Origin: CAWUKV01 sp963923025
Lineage (GTDB): Bacteria > Cyanobacteriota > Cyanobacteriia > Phormidesmidales > Phormidesmidaceae
Direction: 5' to 3'
Assembly (NCBI GenBank): GCA_963923025.1
Contig: CAWUKV010000095.1
Location: forward strand, 1-20,210
DNA length: 20,210 nt
Position 1 is the stretch's first letter. Each line of letters begins with the position of its first letter. Below are positions 14,674 to 20,210 of the stretch, one piece after another. Both the position numbers and the translations under genes were made by a program. The notes below the pieces were generated by a model. That model was given only the letters and a program-made list of their open reading frames with translations, was not told the DNA's origin and did no database searches.

Positions 14674-15213
14674 CTACTCAGGGGATTCGACGGGCAGGTT
14701 AGGAAGCTCGGTGGGGACAGGGTTGCTGGTGGGCAGGGCAGGCAAGGCCTGGGGCTGGTTGGTCTGGGGAGAGATTTCAGCCTCCGGCAGAATGTAGGTC
14801 GATTCCACCTGGCGGTTGGCGCCAGGGGTGGCGACAAAGCGCTCTTCGTCGATCAAGTAGGTGGCAGTTTCTGCCCGCAGCGTGTTGCCCTCTTGCTGAA
14901 TGAAGACGTTACCCGTCAGTACAATACGCTGCTCTCGGCTGTAGTACTGGGCCTGGGCTGCCGTGGCTGAAATTTCTCGGGCTGGGTAGTCAATGCGGAC
15001 GTTGCCGCGAGCGGTCACGATGCCGGTGCCGGAGTTGGCCTCCTGGACATCGGCCCGCAGCGTAATCGCGTTGCCCGACTGGGCCTGACCGGGGCGCACC
15101 GACAACGGAGATAGGATGCCCGCAAACAGAATGAGACTCAAAATGGAGGTACTCACGTCCTTCCGTCTGAGGATCTGCCTCAGCTGCATCAACCGCATCG
15201 CCATACTCGTCAT
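14674..15213 (-). CDS. lptA: LptA/OstA-domain periplasmic protein
   Basis: Likely the periplasmic bridge that passes lipopolysaccharide from the inner to the outer membrane. The 179-residue protein has a signal peptide (basic LRQILRRK, hydrophobic 20-38, cleavage probably after GQA near 44). An OstA/LptA beta-strand domain (about 48-128) follows, with the recurring pattern VTARGNVRIDYPAREISATA and VLTGNVFIQQEGNTLRAETA. A Pro/Glu-rich tail ends the protein. I chose the ATG at 15213. The frame stays open to a TTG at 15441, but that part would precede the signal peptide and has no coding look. It heads the lptA-lptB-lptF/G order. No separate LptC is visible, so this protein or the permease may cover that contact. 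Confidence 0.85.
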   Translation of the reverse strand: MTSMAMRLMQLRQILRRKDVSTSILSLILFAGILSPLSVRPGQAQSGNAITLRADVQEANSGTGIVTARGNVRIDYPAREISATAAQAQYYSREQRIVLTGNVFIQQEGNTLRAETATYLIDEERFVATPGANRQVESTYILPEAEISPQTNQPQALPALPTSNPVPTELPNLPVESPE

Positions 15214-15341
15214 CGCTTCTCGCTGTCCCGCTTCTTGTGGGTCGATGCGGTGTGACCCCACATCAACGCTGACCTTATCCAGCCTAGCTTGTGGCAGCAA
15301 AATTATCGGTATTTTAGGGTCGGTTCGTGGACTGGTTAAGC

Positions 15342-15430
15342 GCGATCGCGGTTCCCACAAATACAACTGACATAGGACTGACGCAACGTAAACGAGGTTA
15401 AACCGGTGGGAACGAAGCGGTCGCGATCGC
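15342..15430. repeat. Inverted HIP1-flanked repeat upstream of lptA
   Basis: GTTCCCAC (15351-15358) directly follows one HIP1 octamer (15342-15349). Its exact complement GTGGGAAC (15406-15413) lies just before another (15423-15430). The dyad spans the lptA upstream region. Confidence 0.5.
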
Positions 15431-15441
15431 GCTCTACACAA

Positions 15442-15921
15442 TCAAACCTGGTCGGACAGTCGGCGAATATTTGGGACCGATAGCCTATCCCCTAGCCTAT
15501 CCTCAGCGTCCGGGTGAGCTTTAAGCTGTGCAGCGACCTCTGCCACAGCTTCCGGACCGGACTGCTGGAGTGCCGTCAGCCAGTCCGCTGTTTGGTCGAT
15601 CAGGTCGGTAACGTCGATTTGTTCATAGGTTGGCTCAAACGGCAGCAGCCGACTGCTGCCCTCTCCCAGCAAAATAGCTGCGCCTCGCCAGTTGTGATTT
15701 TGCAGGTGATACAGCCCGACTGCAATCTGCAAAATGCCCTGATAGAACGGTTTTTCTACCGTTGATGCGGCCATCCAAAGGGCCTCTAGCGTGTCATGAC
15801 AATCGTAGTAGTCGCCGCGATTAAATTGCTCAACGCCCGACCATAGCGCATTGGGCAAGCCGTCGCCCGATGCGCTGTCCAAGGGTGAGCTGTCGGAGGA
15901 GGCGTTGTCAGGTGCGGGCAT
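15442..15921 (-). CDS. DUF309 domain-containing protein
   Basis: The 159-residue soluble protein contains the DUF309 helical signature FNRGDYYDCHDTLEALWM (33-50), EKPFYQGILQIAVGLYHLQ (56-74) and NWRGAAILLGEG (77-88). The family is widespread in cyanobacteria and Bacilli; its biochemical function is not established to my knowledge. The first ~25 residues are Ser/Asp/Pro-rich. The ATG at 15921 is preferred over a TTG two codons upstream; no Shine-Dalgarno sequence is visible. It lies upstream of lptA on the same strand with a 228-base gap, so membership in the lpt transcript is uncertain. Confidence 0.85.
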   Translation of the reverse strand: MPAPDNASSDSSPLDSASGDGLPNALWSGVEQFNRGDYYDCHDTLEALWMAASTVEKPFYQGILQIAVGLYHLQNHNWRGAAILLGEGSSRLLPFEPTYEQIDVTDLIDQTADWLTALQQSGPEAVAEVAAQLKAHPDAEDRLGDRLSVPNIRRLSDQV

Positions 15922-16142
15922 GGCCAAACCAAAGCTGAAAACAAAATGAAATAGAAAAAGTTGTTGGAATTTTTGAAGATGCGGGAACAGTGCAGGTTGT
16001 ACGGCCTGCGCCTGCGATCGCTCTGGACTGTGCTTCGTTCAGCCTAGAGGCAGACCAAATTCGCTTCTGGCGCAAATTTATAAACAAACCTTAACAGAGG
16101 TGATATTCTCCCACTGTGGATGTGTTGTTTGGAGTGTCATAT

Positions 16143-17558
16143 ATGATAGCCGCCCCCTTTCGTATTCAAACGTCCCCCGGCACCGGCTGGCAGCCGCTAG
16201 AGTTGCCAACTACGCCACTGTTCGGTACCGATGGCATTCGTAGCCAGGCCGGGGAGCTGCTGACGGCCCCTCTGGCGTTGCAGGTTGGCTTTTGTGCCGC
16301 GCAGGTGCTGGGCCACGACGGTCCTCTGGTGATCGGTCAAGACTCTAGAAATTCCAGCAGCATGATCGCCTCCGCTCTGTCGGCGGGGCTGACTGCGGCT
16401 GGGGTAGACGTGTGGGATATGGGCTTGTGCCCCACTGCTGCGGTTGCCCATCTGGCAGGATTATCAGAAACCAGCGGCGGCATCATGATCTCGGCCAGCC
16501 ATAATCCGCCAGCGGACAACGGCATCAAGTTTTTTGGACCCGATGGCACCAAGTTGGCCAAGGCTCAGCAGCAGCAAATTGAAGCCAGCCTGCGGGCCGG
16601 GCAGTTTACGGGGGGCGCAGCTGACAACCAGTGGGGACGCACCTACTTTCGGCCGGAGCTTGTTAATCGCTATATCAGCTTCTTACACCAGCCATTCCAG
16701 CCTCATCCGGACCTCAGCGGCATGAAAATTGTGCTGGACCTAGCTTGGGGCGCAGCTACACGGGTCGCCAAGACGGTATTTGAGGCCACGGGGGCTGAGG
16801 TTGTCATCATCAATGGCTTGCCCGACGGCGACCTGATCAACGTAGACTGTGGGTCTACTTATCTGGGCTGCCTGAAGGCGGCGGTTAGCCAACACCAGGC
16901 CGACATTGGCTTTGCCTTTGATGGCGATGCTGACCGGGTTATGGCCGTTGACAGCCACGGGCGTGTCGTAGATGGCGACTATATTTTGTATTTCTGGGGT
17001 CAGACCCTAAAGCAGCAGGGGCAGCTGCCGGATGACACCATTGTGTCGACGGTGATGGCCAATCTGGGCTTTGAGCGTGCCTGGGAAAAGCTGGGCGGGC
17101 AGCTGATCCGCACAAAAGTTGGTGACCAGCACGTCCACGCCGAGATGGTGCAGCGTGGTGCCATGCTTGGCGGCGAGCAGTCAGGGCATATTCTCTGTCA
17201 CCACTACAGTTTGACCGGTGACGGCATTCTGACGGCGCTGCACCTAGCAGACCTGATTAAGCGGGCAGAATGCTGTTTACCTGACCTGATCGATCAAAGC
17301 TTTGAGCCCTATCCCCAGCGGCTGCAAAATATCCGGGTTGAGGACCGCGAGCGGCGGCGCAATTGGCAGGCGTGTGATGCCGTTCAGCAGGCCATTGACC
17401 AGGCTGAAGCAGCTATGGGCAACCAGGGCCGGGTGTTAGTGAGGGCGTCGGGGACCGAGCCCGTCATTCGAGTCATGGTTGAAGCGGCCAGCGCCGATCT
17501 CGTCGATCAGTGGACTGCATCTCTATCTAATGTGGTGGCCTTGCACCTAGCTGCGTAG
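16143..17558 (+). CDS. glmM: Phosphoglucosamine mutase
   Basis: Converts glucosamine 6-phosphate to glucosamine 1-phosphate, feeding UDP-GlcNAc for peptidoglycan and lipopolysaccharide. The 471-residue protein has LFGTDGIR (26-33), the phosphoserine loop ISASHNP (116-122, active Ser119), the metal-binding loop FDGDADR, the sugar-binding GGEQSGHI and the C-terminal phosphate-binding RASGTEPVIRVMVEA. These fit GlmM better than phosphoglucomutase or phosphomannomutase. About 20 extra residues precede the usual start. GGAG lies eight bases before the ATG at 16143, which decides the start over in-frame GTGs at 16116, 16122 and 16134. A terminator follows. The divergent neighbours lie upstream across about 220 bases. 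Confidence 0.93.
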   Translation: MIAAPFRIQTSPGTGWQPLELPTTPLFGTDGIRSQAGELLTAPLALQVGFCAAQVLGHDGPLVIGQDSRNSSSMIASALSAGLTAAGVDVWDMGLCPTAAVAHLAGLSETSGGIMISASHNPPADNGIKFFGPDGTKLAKAQQQQIEASLRAGQFTGGAADNQWGRTYFRPELVNRYISFLHQPFQPHPDLSGMKIVLDLAWGAATRVAKTVFEATGAEVVIINGLPDGDLINVDCGSTYLGCLKAAVSQHQADIGFAFDGDADRVMAVDSHGRVVDGDYILYFWGQTLKQQGQLPDDTIVSTVMANLGFERAWEKLGGQLIRTKVGDQHVHAEMVQRGAMLGGEQSGHILCHHYSLTGDGILTALHLADLIKRAECCLPDLIDQSFEPYPQRLQNIRVEDRERRRNWQACDAVQQAIDQAEAAMGNQGRVLVRASGTEPVIRVMVEAASADLVDQWTASLSNVVALHLAA

Positions 17559-17604
17559 CCACCGGTTGGGCAGCATCCTCTGGCGGCCTCCTACTCATCA
17601 GGGG

Positions 17605-17637
17605 CGCTCGGCTCAAGTTCAGAGCTGAGCGTTTCTG
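17605..17637 (+). terminator. glmM terminator
   Basis: A 10-bp stem with one G-T pair (17605-17614, CGCTCGGCTC, with 17622-17631) has a seven-base loop and is followed by TTTCTGT. It begins 46 bases past the glmM stop codon. The T run is short, so efficiency is uncertain. Confidence 0.65.
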
Positions 17638-17671
17638 TCGGTTAGCCGATAGTCAGTGTGGGGCAGCTCGA

Positions 17672-17677
17672 TATAAT
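17672..17677 (+). promoter_or_regulatory. -10 box for the small cysteine protein gene
   Basis: A perfect TATAAT lies 33 bases upstream of the ATG at 17711. It would start transcription near 17684 and leave a leader of about 26 bases. The -35 region (around 17649-17654) is poor. The upstream glmM terminator supports a separate promoter here. Confidence 0.6.
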
Positions 17678-17710
17678 GAAGGACACCTATTGCTGACTTT
17701 GACGACCGCC

Positions 17711-17935
17711 ATGACGACTGAGGTAAATTGCGAAGTAGATTGCGTAAACGGCTGCGTGCTGGGGGACGAGTGCCCCAACCAAGAATTTCAAGCCGAAGCC
17801 TCTAAGTTCATCGAGGAGACCTCCCTCGACAAAATGCTGGAGATGGCGGAGGAGGCAGTGCGCAAAAAGCGTATGGCCCAAGCCGCCGAAGGACCTAAGT
17901 GGGTATTTCCTGAAGACGGCATCAAGCCGTCATAG
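17711..17935 (+). CDS. Small four-cysteine protein, function unknown
   Basis: A 74-residue protein with an N-terminal cysteine cluster, C-x3-C-x3-C-x5-C (residues 7, 11, 15, 21). A charged helical segment (about 25-56, KFIEETSLDKMLEMAEEAV) and a short conserved-looking C-terminus with KWVFPEDG (63-70) follow. The cluster could bind zinc or an iron-sulfur centre. It has no signal peptide or membrane segment. I have the impression of similar small proteins in other cyanobacteria but cannot name one. The ATG at 17711 fits the promoter at 17672; a TTG at 17690 in the same frame would leave almost no leader. No clear Shine-Dalgarno sequence. It converges with the HEAT-repeat gene. Confidence 0.75.
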   Translation: MTTEVNCEVDCVNGCVLGDECPNQEFQAEASKFIEETSLDKMLEMAEEAVRKKRMAQAAEGPKWVFPEDGIKPS

Positions 17936-17983
17936 TCGTTTTATCGTTATTGCGATCGCGAGCTGCCTGCTTAGGCGAGGGCG

Positions 17984-18658
17984 CTACTGCTCTGTTGCAG
18001 TCAGTTTTTCGACGCCGAGGCGCGCTGCTTCGGCGACCTGGTAGTGACTGTCCTTAGCTAAGTACCGCAGGGCCGATAGGCTTTTATCGCTGGGTAGATT
18101 GGTTAGGGCTTCAGCCAACCGTTGCCTCACCAGCCAGTCGTCTGACTGGGCAAAGCGGAGAATGTCATCGATGGCGCTCATGTCACCGATTTCACCAAGG
18201 GCCGCGATCGCCGCCTGCTGGATCACCACTTCCTGACTGTTTAATGCGTTAATCAGTGCATCGTGGGCGCGAACGTCTTTCAGATTACCCAGTGCCACCG
18301 CCGTACTAAATCGCACGAGCCAGTCAGTATCTTCATAAAATGTGCGCAGCAGCGGTTCAAATGCCCGCGTATCTTCTAAATATCCCAGCGCACCTGCTGC
18401 ATCGGCACGAATGCCATAGTCGTTGTCTGTTTCCAAGATTTTGACCAGCAGCGGCAGGGATTCTTCAGTGGGCTTGACGCCCAAGGCGAAAATCGCCATT
18501 GACCGCACTTGCTGGTTCGGATCGTCCAAGACCAGCTTAATCAGCGGGACAGCTTGGGCCGGTGGGACATCTCGCAGCGCTGCTAAGGCCAGCTTCTTTT
18601 CTTTCAACCCGCCGGTTTTGAGGTCATGGTCAAGCTGATTCAGGTCCGGCTGCGTCAT
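17984..18658 (-). CDS. HEAT-repeat protein (PBS lyase/NblB-like)
   Basis: A 224-residue soluble protein built of about six HEAT-like helix pairs, recognisable by recurring VRSMAIFALG, IRADAAGALGYL, VRFSTAVALGNL, IQQAAIAALGEIG and VRQRLAEAL. Proteins of this size and type in cyanobacteria include NblB and relatives of the phycobilin lyases, which act on phycobiliproteins. The fit to NblB itself is not close, so a phycobilisome role is only a possibility, and a general protein-binding scaffold is equally likely. The ATG at 18658 is preferred over a TTG at 18682. A TATAAT on the same strand lies 36 bases upstream of the ATG. The gene is convergent with the small cysteine protein gene. Confidence 0.8.
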   Translation of the reverse strand: MTQPDLNQLDHDLKTGGLKEKKLALAALRDVPPAQAVPLIKLVLDDPNQQVRSMAIFALGVKPTEESLPLLVKILETDNDYGIRADAAGALGYLEDTRAFEPLLRTFYEDTDWLVRFSTAVALGNLKDVRAHDALINALNSQEVVIQQAAIAALGEIGDMSAIDDILRFAQSDDWLVRQRLAEALTNLPSDKSLSALRYLAKDSHYQVAEAARLGVEKLTATEQ

Positions 18659-18693
18659 GGGTTGTGAATATTGTTTAAACAAAGATTGTTTTA

Positions 18694-18699
18694 ATTATA
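18694..18699 (-). promoter_or_regulatory. -10 box for the HEAT-repeat gene
   Basis: A perfect TATAAT on the minus strand lies 36 bases upstream of the ATG at 18658, giving a leader of about 28 bases. No convincing -35 is at 16-18 bases; TTGCAG lies closer, at 13 bases. Confidence 0.5.
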
Positions 18700-18739
18700 G
18701 GGTTCGGCACTCCTGCAAGGCCCGTCTGGTTAGAGCGTT

Positions 18740-18772
18740 GCCCCCTTAGATCGCGTCAATCTTAGAGGGGGC
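18740..18772. repeat. Stem-loop between divergent genes
   Basis: GCCCCCT (18740-18746) pairs with AGGGGGC (18766-18772). The stem extends imperfectly inward through TAGAT/ATCTTAG. It lies between the divergent HEAT-repeat and Arg-rich genes, so it is not an obvious terminator for either. Confidence 0.45.
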
Positions 18773-18799
18773 GGCCCCAGACTCGGATTCAACCGAAAT

Positions 18800-18820
18800 G
18801 AATACCGTTCGGAATACCGT
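18800..18820. promoter_or_regulatory. Direct repeat upstream of the Arg-rich micro-ORF
   Basis: GAATACCGT occurs twice (18800-18808 and 18812-18820) with a 12-base period, 53-73 bases upstream of the ATG at 18873. A looser GAATAACG follows near 18832. Paired direct repeats about one helical turn apart are typical of response-regulator sites, but no named motif is matched. Confidence 0.35.
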
Positions 18821-18872
18821 CATGATGGTTTGAATAACGAGGTAGCAAACATCACTCTTTGAGGGGATTCTG

Positions 18873-18974
18873 ATGCCAGCACTCAGTAAGCGAGCCCAAC
18901 GCCGCAATCGTCATCGCTATCGTCCCAAGCCCAACAGTCGGCCACAAACTCATCGCTCTGGCGGTACTCGCTGA
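18873..18974 (+). CDS. Arg-rich 33-residue micro-ORF
   Basis: I do not recognise it. The frame runs from ATG 18873 to TGA 18974 with a strong ribosome binding site (GAGGGG seven bases upstream). The product has 9 Arg, 2 Lys and 2 His but no acidic residue, starting MPALSKRAQRRNRHRYRPK. Such a composition suits an RNA- or ribosome-binding peptide. It does not match bL34, bL36 or the THX-type small ribosomal proteins as I know them. It is divergent from the HEAT-repeat gene and 196 bases upstream of the Nif11-like gene. The ribosome binding site and the full use of the reading frame favour a real gene; its shortness leaves doubt. Confidence 0.6.
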   Translation: MPALSKRAQRRNRHRYRPKPNSRPQTHRSGGTR

Positions 18975-19170
18975 TCCCCGTTGATCGATTGAGGTTGGAT
19001 GGGGCAGCTTGTAGAAATTTAGGGCGCTGACTTAGCTATGACCTGGCAGCACGGGGTCTACAGCGGCCAGATGTTGCGCTCTGACCCAGTCAGATTTTCC
19101 ATTTTTGTTAACGGAAAACCGATGGCAGGCTTGTTATACCGATTGGGAGAACTCCTGAGAGGTAATCCCA

Positions 19171-19557
19171 ATGGCTACCACCGCCGTTTTAGAATTCATG
19201 CAGAAGACCGGCACCGATGCCACCCTCAAGCAGCAGCTTGAGGACTTACTCGGAACCGGCGATGGCGACATTAGCAGTGCAGAAGCCCTGGATGCTGGGG
19301 AATCGGCTGCGCTAACCAGTCGTGCTCCGCGCGTTACCGAATTTGCTACCGGACAGGGCTTCAGCTTCACATCCGAAGAACTCGTCACGGTTGTAAACAC
19401 GTTTCAGCAGCTCCAGGCGGGCGACATTTCTGCCGAAGCCTTTGCTAAAAAAGTGGGGCTTGCCCCCGGCAAAACCCTGAAAGGCGGCACCAAGAATAGT
19501 TTTCAACGGGTCACCAACTACCTTTGCAAAACTTACCTGGGGATCGAGCGCAGCTAG
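19171..19557 (+). CDS. Nif11-like domain protein
   Basis: A 128-residue protein whose N-terminal half resembles the Nif11 helical domain. AVLEFMQKTGTDATLKQQLEDLL (5-27) and, after a Gly/Asp/Ser/Ala-rich insert (28-52), VTEFATGQGFSFTSEEL (55-71) correspond to the AvraFL-D-L and A-e-GfdfteeEL parts of that family. A helical part and a basic C-terminus containing FQRVTNYLCKTYLGI follow. A Gly-Gly at 105-106 precedes the last 22 residues, as in leader peptides of ribosomally made peptides. No modifying enzyme is nearby, however, and the tail looks conserved rather than like a variable core, so a non-peptide-precursor role is more likely. GAGG lies eight bases before the ATG. A strong hairpin follows the gene. 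Confidence 0.7.
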   Translation: MATTAVLEFMQKTGTDATLKQQLEDLLGTGDGDISSAEALDAGESAALTSRAPRVTEFATGQGFSFTSEELVTVVNTFQQLQAGDISAEAFAKKVGLAPGKTLKGGTKNSFQRVTNYLCKTYLGIERS

Positions 19558-19574
19558 GCGCTCAATCAACTTAC

Positions 19575-19617
19575 AAAACAGGGCGGGACAGCTGTTGATA
19601 TAGCCGTCCCGCCCTGT
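19575..19617. terminator. Bidirectional terminator hairpin between convergent genes
   Basis: A perfect 12-bp GC-rich stem (ACAGGGCGGGAC, 19578-19589, with 19606-19617) continues through GC/GC inside. On the minus strand it is followed by a short T run (TTTTG), so it best serves the sigma-factor gene. On the plus strand it lacks T but lies 20 bases past the Nif11-like gene. Confidence 0.75.
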
Positions 19618-19644
19618 CTACGTTATGGAGTGTATGACCAATGC

Positions 19645-20210
19645 CTAGCTGGCTGCCAGATAGCCCTGGAAGTTGGCCTTACGGCGGCGCAGATGCTTGA
19701 GTGCCTGTTGTTCTAACTGGCGAACGCGTTCGCGGCTAATGCCCATGCGCTGACCGACCTTAGCCAGGGACAGCTGGGTGCCGTCATCTAGACCAAAGCG
19801 GAGGTTAATTACCTCTTTCTGCTGAGGGGTTAGCTCAGAAAGCATGTTGCGAATATCCTGACGCAGCGACTCGCGAACGGTGAAGTCCTCAGGCGAATCA
19901 CCATCGTCTTCTAGCAGCTCCTGGAGTTCGGTGTCCTGATTGTCACCAATGCGAACATCCAGCGAGATCGGCTGTCGGGCAATGGTGAGGTACTCGCGAA
20001 TCTGCTCGGGTTCTAGCTCTAGCTCTGCCGCAATTTCGCCCACCTGGGCACTGCGGCCTAACTTCTGAGACAGCTCGCGCTGGACCCGCTTGATTTTGTT
20101 GAGCTTTTCTGTGATGTGGATGGGCAGGCGAATCGTGCGCGACTGCTGGGCAATGGCGCGGGTAATGGCCTGACGAATCCACCAGTAGGCGTAGGTGGAG
20201 AACTTATAGC
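19645..20210 (-). CDS. Group 2 RNA polymerase sigma factor (sigma-70 family), C-terminal part
   Basis: Partial: the frame is open through the right edge and the N-terminal part lies outside. The 188 visible residues begin in region 2 with YKFSTYAYWWIRQAITRAIA (regions 2.3-2.4, promoter melting and -10 recognition), then IRLPIHITEKLNKI (region 3). The DNQDTELQELLEDDGDSPEDF segment follows. The end is region 4 with LTPQQKEVINLRFGL and the -35-binding helix-turn-helix LSLAKVGQRMGISRERVRQLE. The end KANFQGYLAAS resembles SigB/SigD-type group 2 factors more than the principal SigA, whose end differs. Such factors redirect transcription under light, nitrogen or heat stress. The exact class cannot be settled without the N-terminus. 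Confidence 0.92.
   Translation of the reverse strand, partial: YKFSTYAYWWIRQAITRAIAQQSRTIRLPIHITEKLNKIKRVQRELSQKLGRSAQVGEIAAELELEPEQIREYLTIARQPISLDVRIGDNQDTELQELLEDDGDSPEDFTVRESLRQDIRNMLSELTPQQKEVINLRFGLDDGTQLSLAKVGQRMGISRERVRQLEQQALKHLRRRKANFQGYLAAS

Larger units (their letters stand above)
1584..18211. repeat. HIP1 octamers (GCGATCGC), 16 copies across the window
   Basis: I count GCGATCGC beginning near 1584, 1842, 3681, 3759, 4684, 5655, 7085, 8266, 8741, 9512, 13883, 15342, 15423, 16014, 17952 and 18204. HIP1 is a known hyper-abundant palindrome of many cyanobacterial genomes. Copies lie both inside genes and between them. Confidence 0.9.

Noticed and set aside
19038..19241. 67-codon plus-strand frame before the Nif11-like gene
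   Set aside because: No ribosome binding site; it runs into the start of the Nif11-like gene, which has a good one.
19171..19557. Confident call as a lanthipeptide-like precursor
   Set aside because: No modification enzyme, protease or transporter gene is in the window, and the C-terminal end looks like a conserved family tail.

Overview
The window is a chromosomal stretch of a cyanobacterium. Three things show this. The octamer GCGATCGC (HIP1) occurs 16 times in 20 kb, where chance would give less than one. A phycobilisome rod-core linker gene (cpcG) is present. Several products are cyanobacterial in style: a two-domain sirohydrochlorin chelatase, a group 2 sigma factor, a HEAT-repeat protein and a Nif11-like protein. 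Nothing fixes the genus; a Leptolyngbya-like lineage is only a guess. I see no insertion sequence, phage gene, CRISPR array, rRNA or plasmid function.

Layout. (1) 1-684 has no gene but holds a clear minus-strand terminator and a second hairpin. (2) Minus strand 685-2452: rpiA, a peroxiredoxin-like protein without the usual cysteine pair, and tRNA-His(GTG). (3) Plus strand 3006-5808: sirohydrochlorin chelatase, uroporphyrinogen-III methyltransferase (together siroheme synthesis) and an RluD-type pseudouridine synthase, behind a ~550-base leader rich in inverted repeats. (4) Minus strand 5946-8275: cpcG with its own terminator, then a four-helix membrane protein translationally coupled to mobA. 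(5) Plus strand 8607-9200: a second membrane protein. (6) Minus strand 9328-11241: dxs. (7) Plus strand 11775-12299: an exported protein made of four two-cysteine repeats. (8) Minus strand 12434-15921: lptF/G, lptB, lptA and a DUF309 gene, forming a lipopolysaccharide-export cluster. (9) Plus strand 16143-17934: glmM with a terminator, then a small four-cysteine protein. (10) Minus strand 17984-18658: a HEAT-repeat protein. (11) Plus strand 18873-19557: a 33-codon Arg-rich micro-ORF with a strong ribosome binding site, and a Nif11-like protein. (12) Minus strand 19645 to the edge: the C-terminal part of a group 2 sigma factor.

Most of the window is core metabolism arranged in short, often divergent or convergent units: pentose phosphates, siroheme, isoprenoids, molybdenum cofactor, cell-envelope precursors and LPS export, and light harvesting. 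The less ordinary content is the set of small or unassigned proteins (cysteine-repeat exported protein, Arg-rich micro-ORF, Nif11-like protein, four-cysteine protein, the membrane protein coupled to mobA) and the structured non-coding regions at 344-563 and 2561-2845. I found no convincing new multi-gene system.
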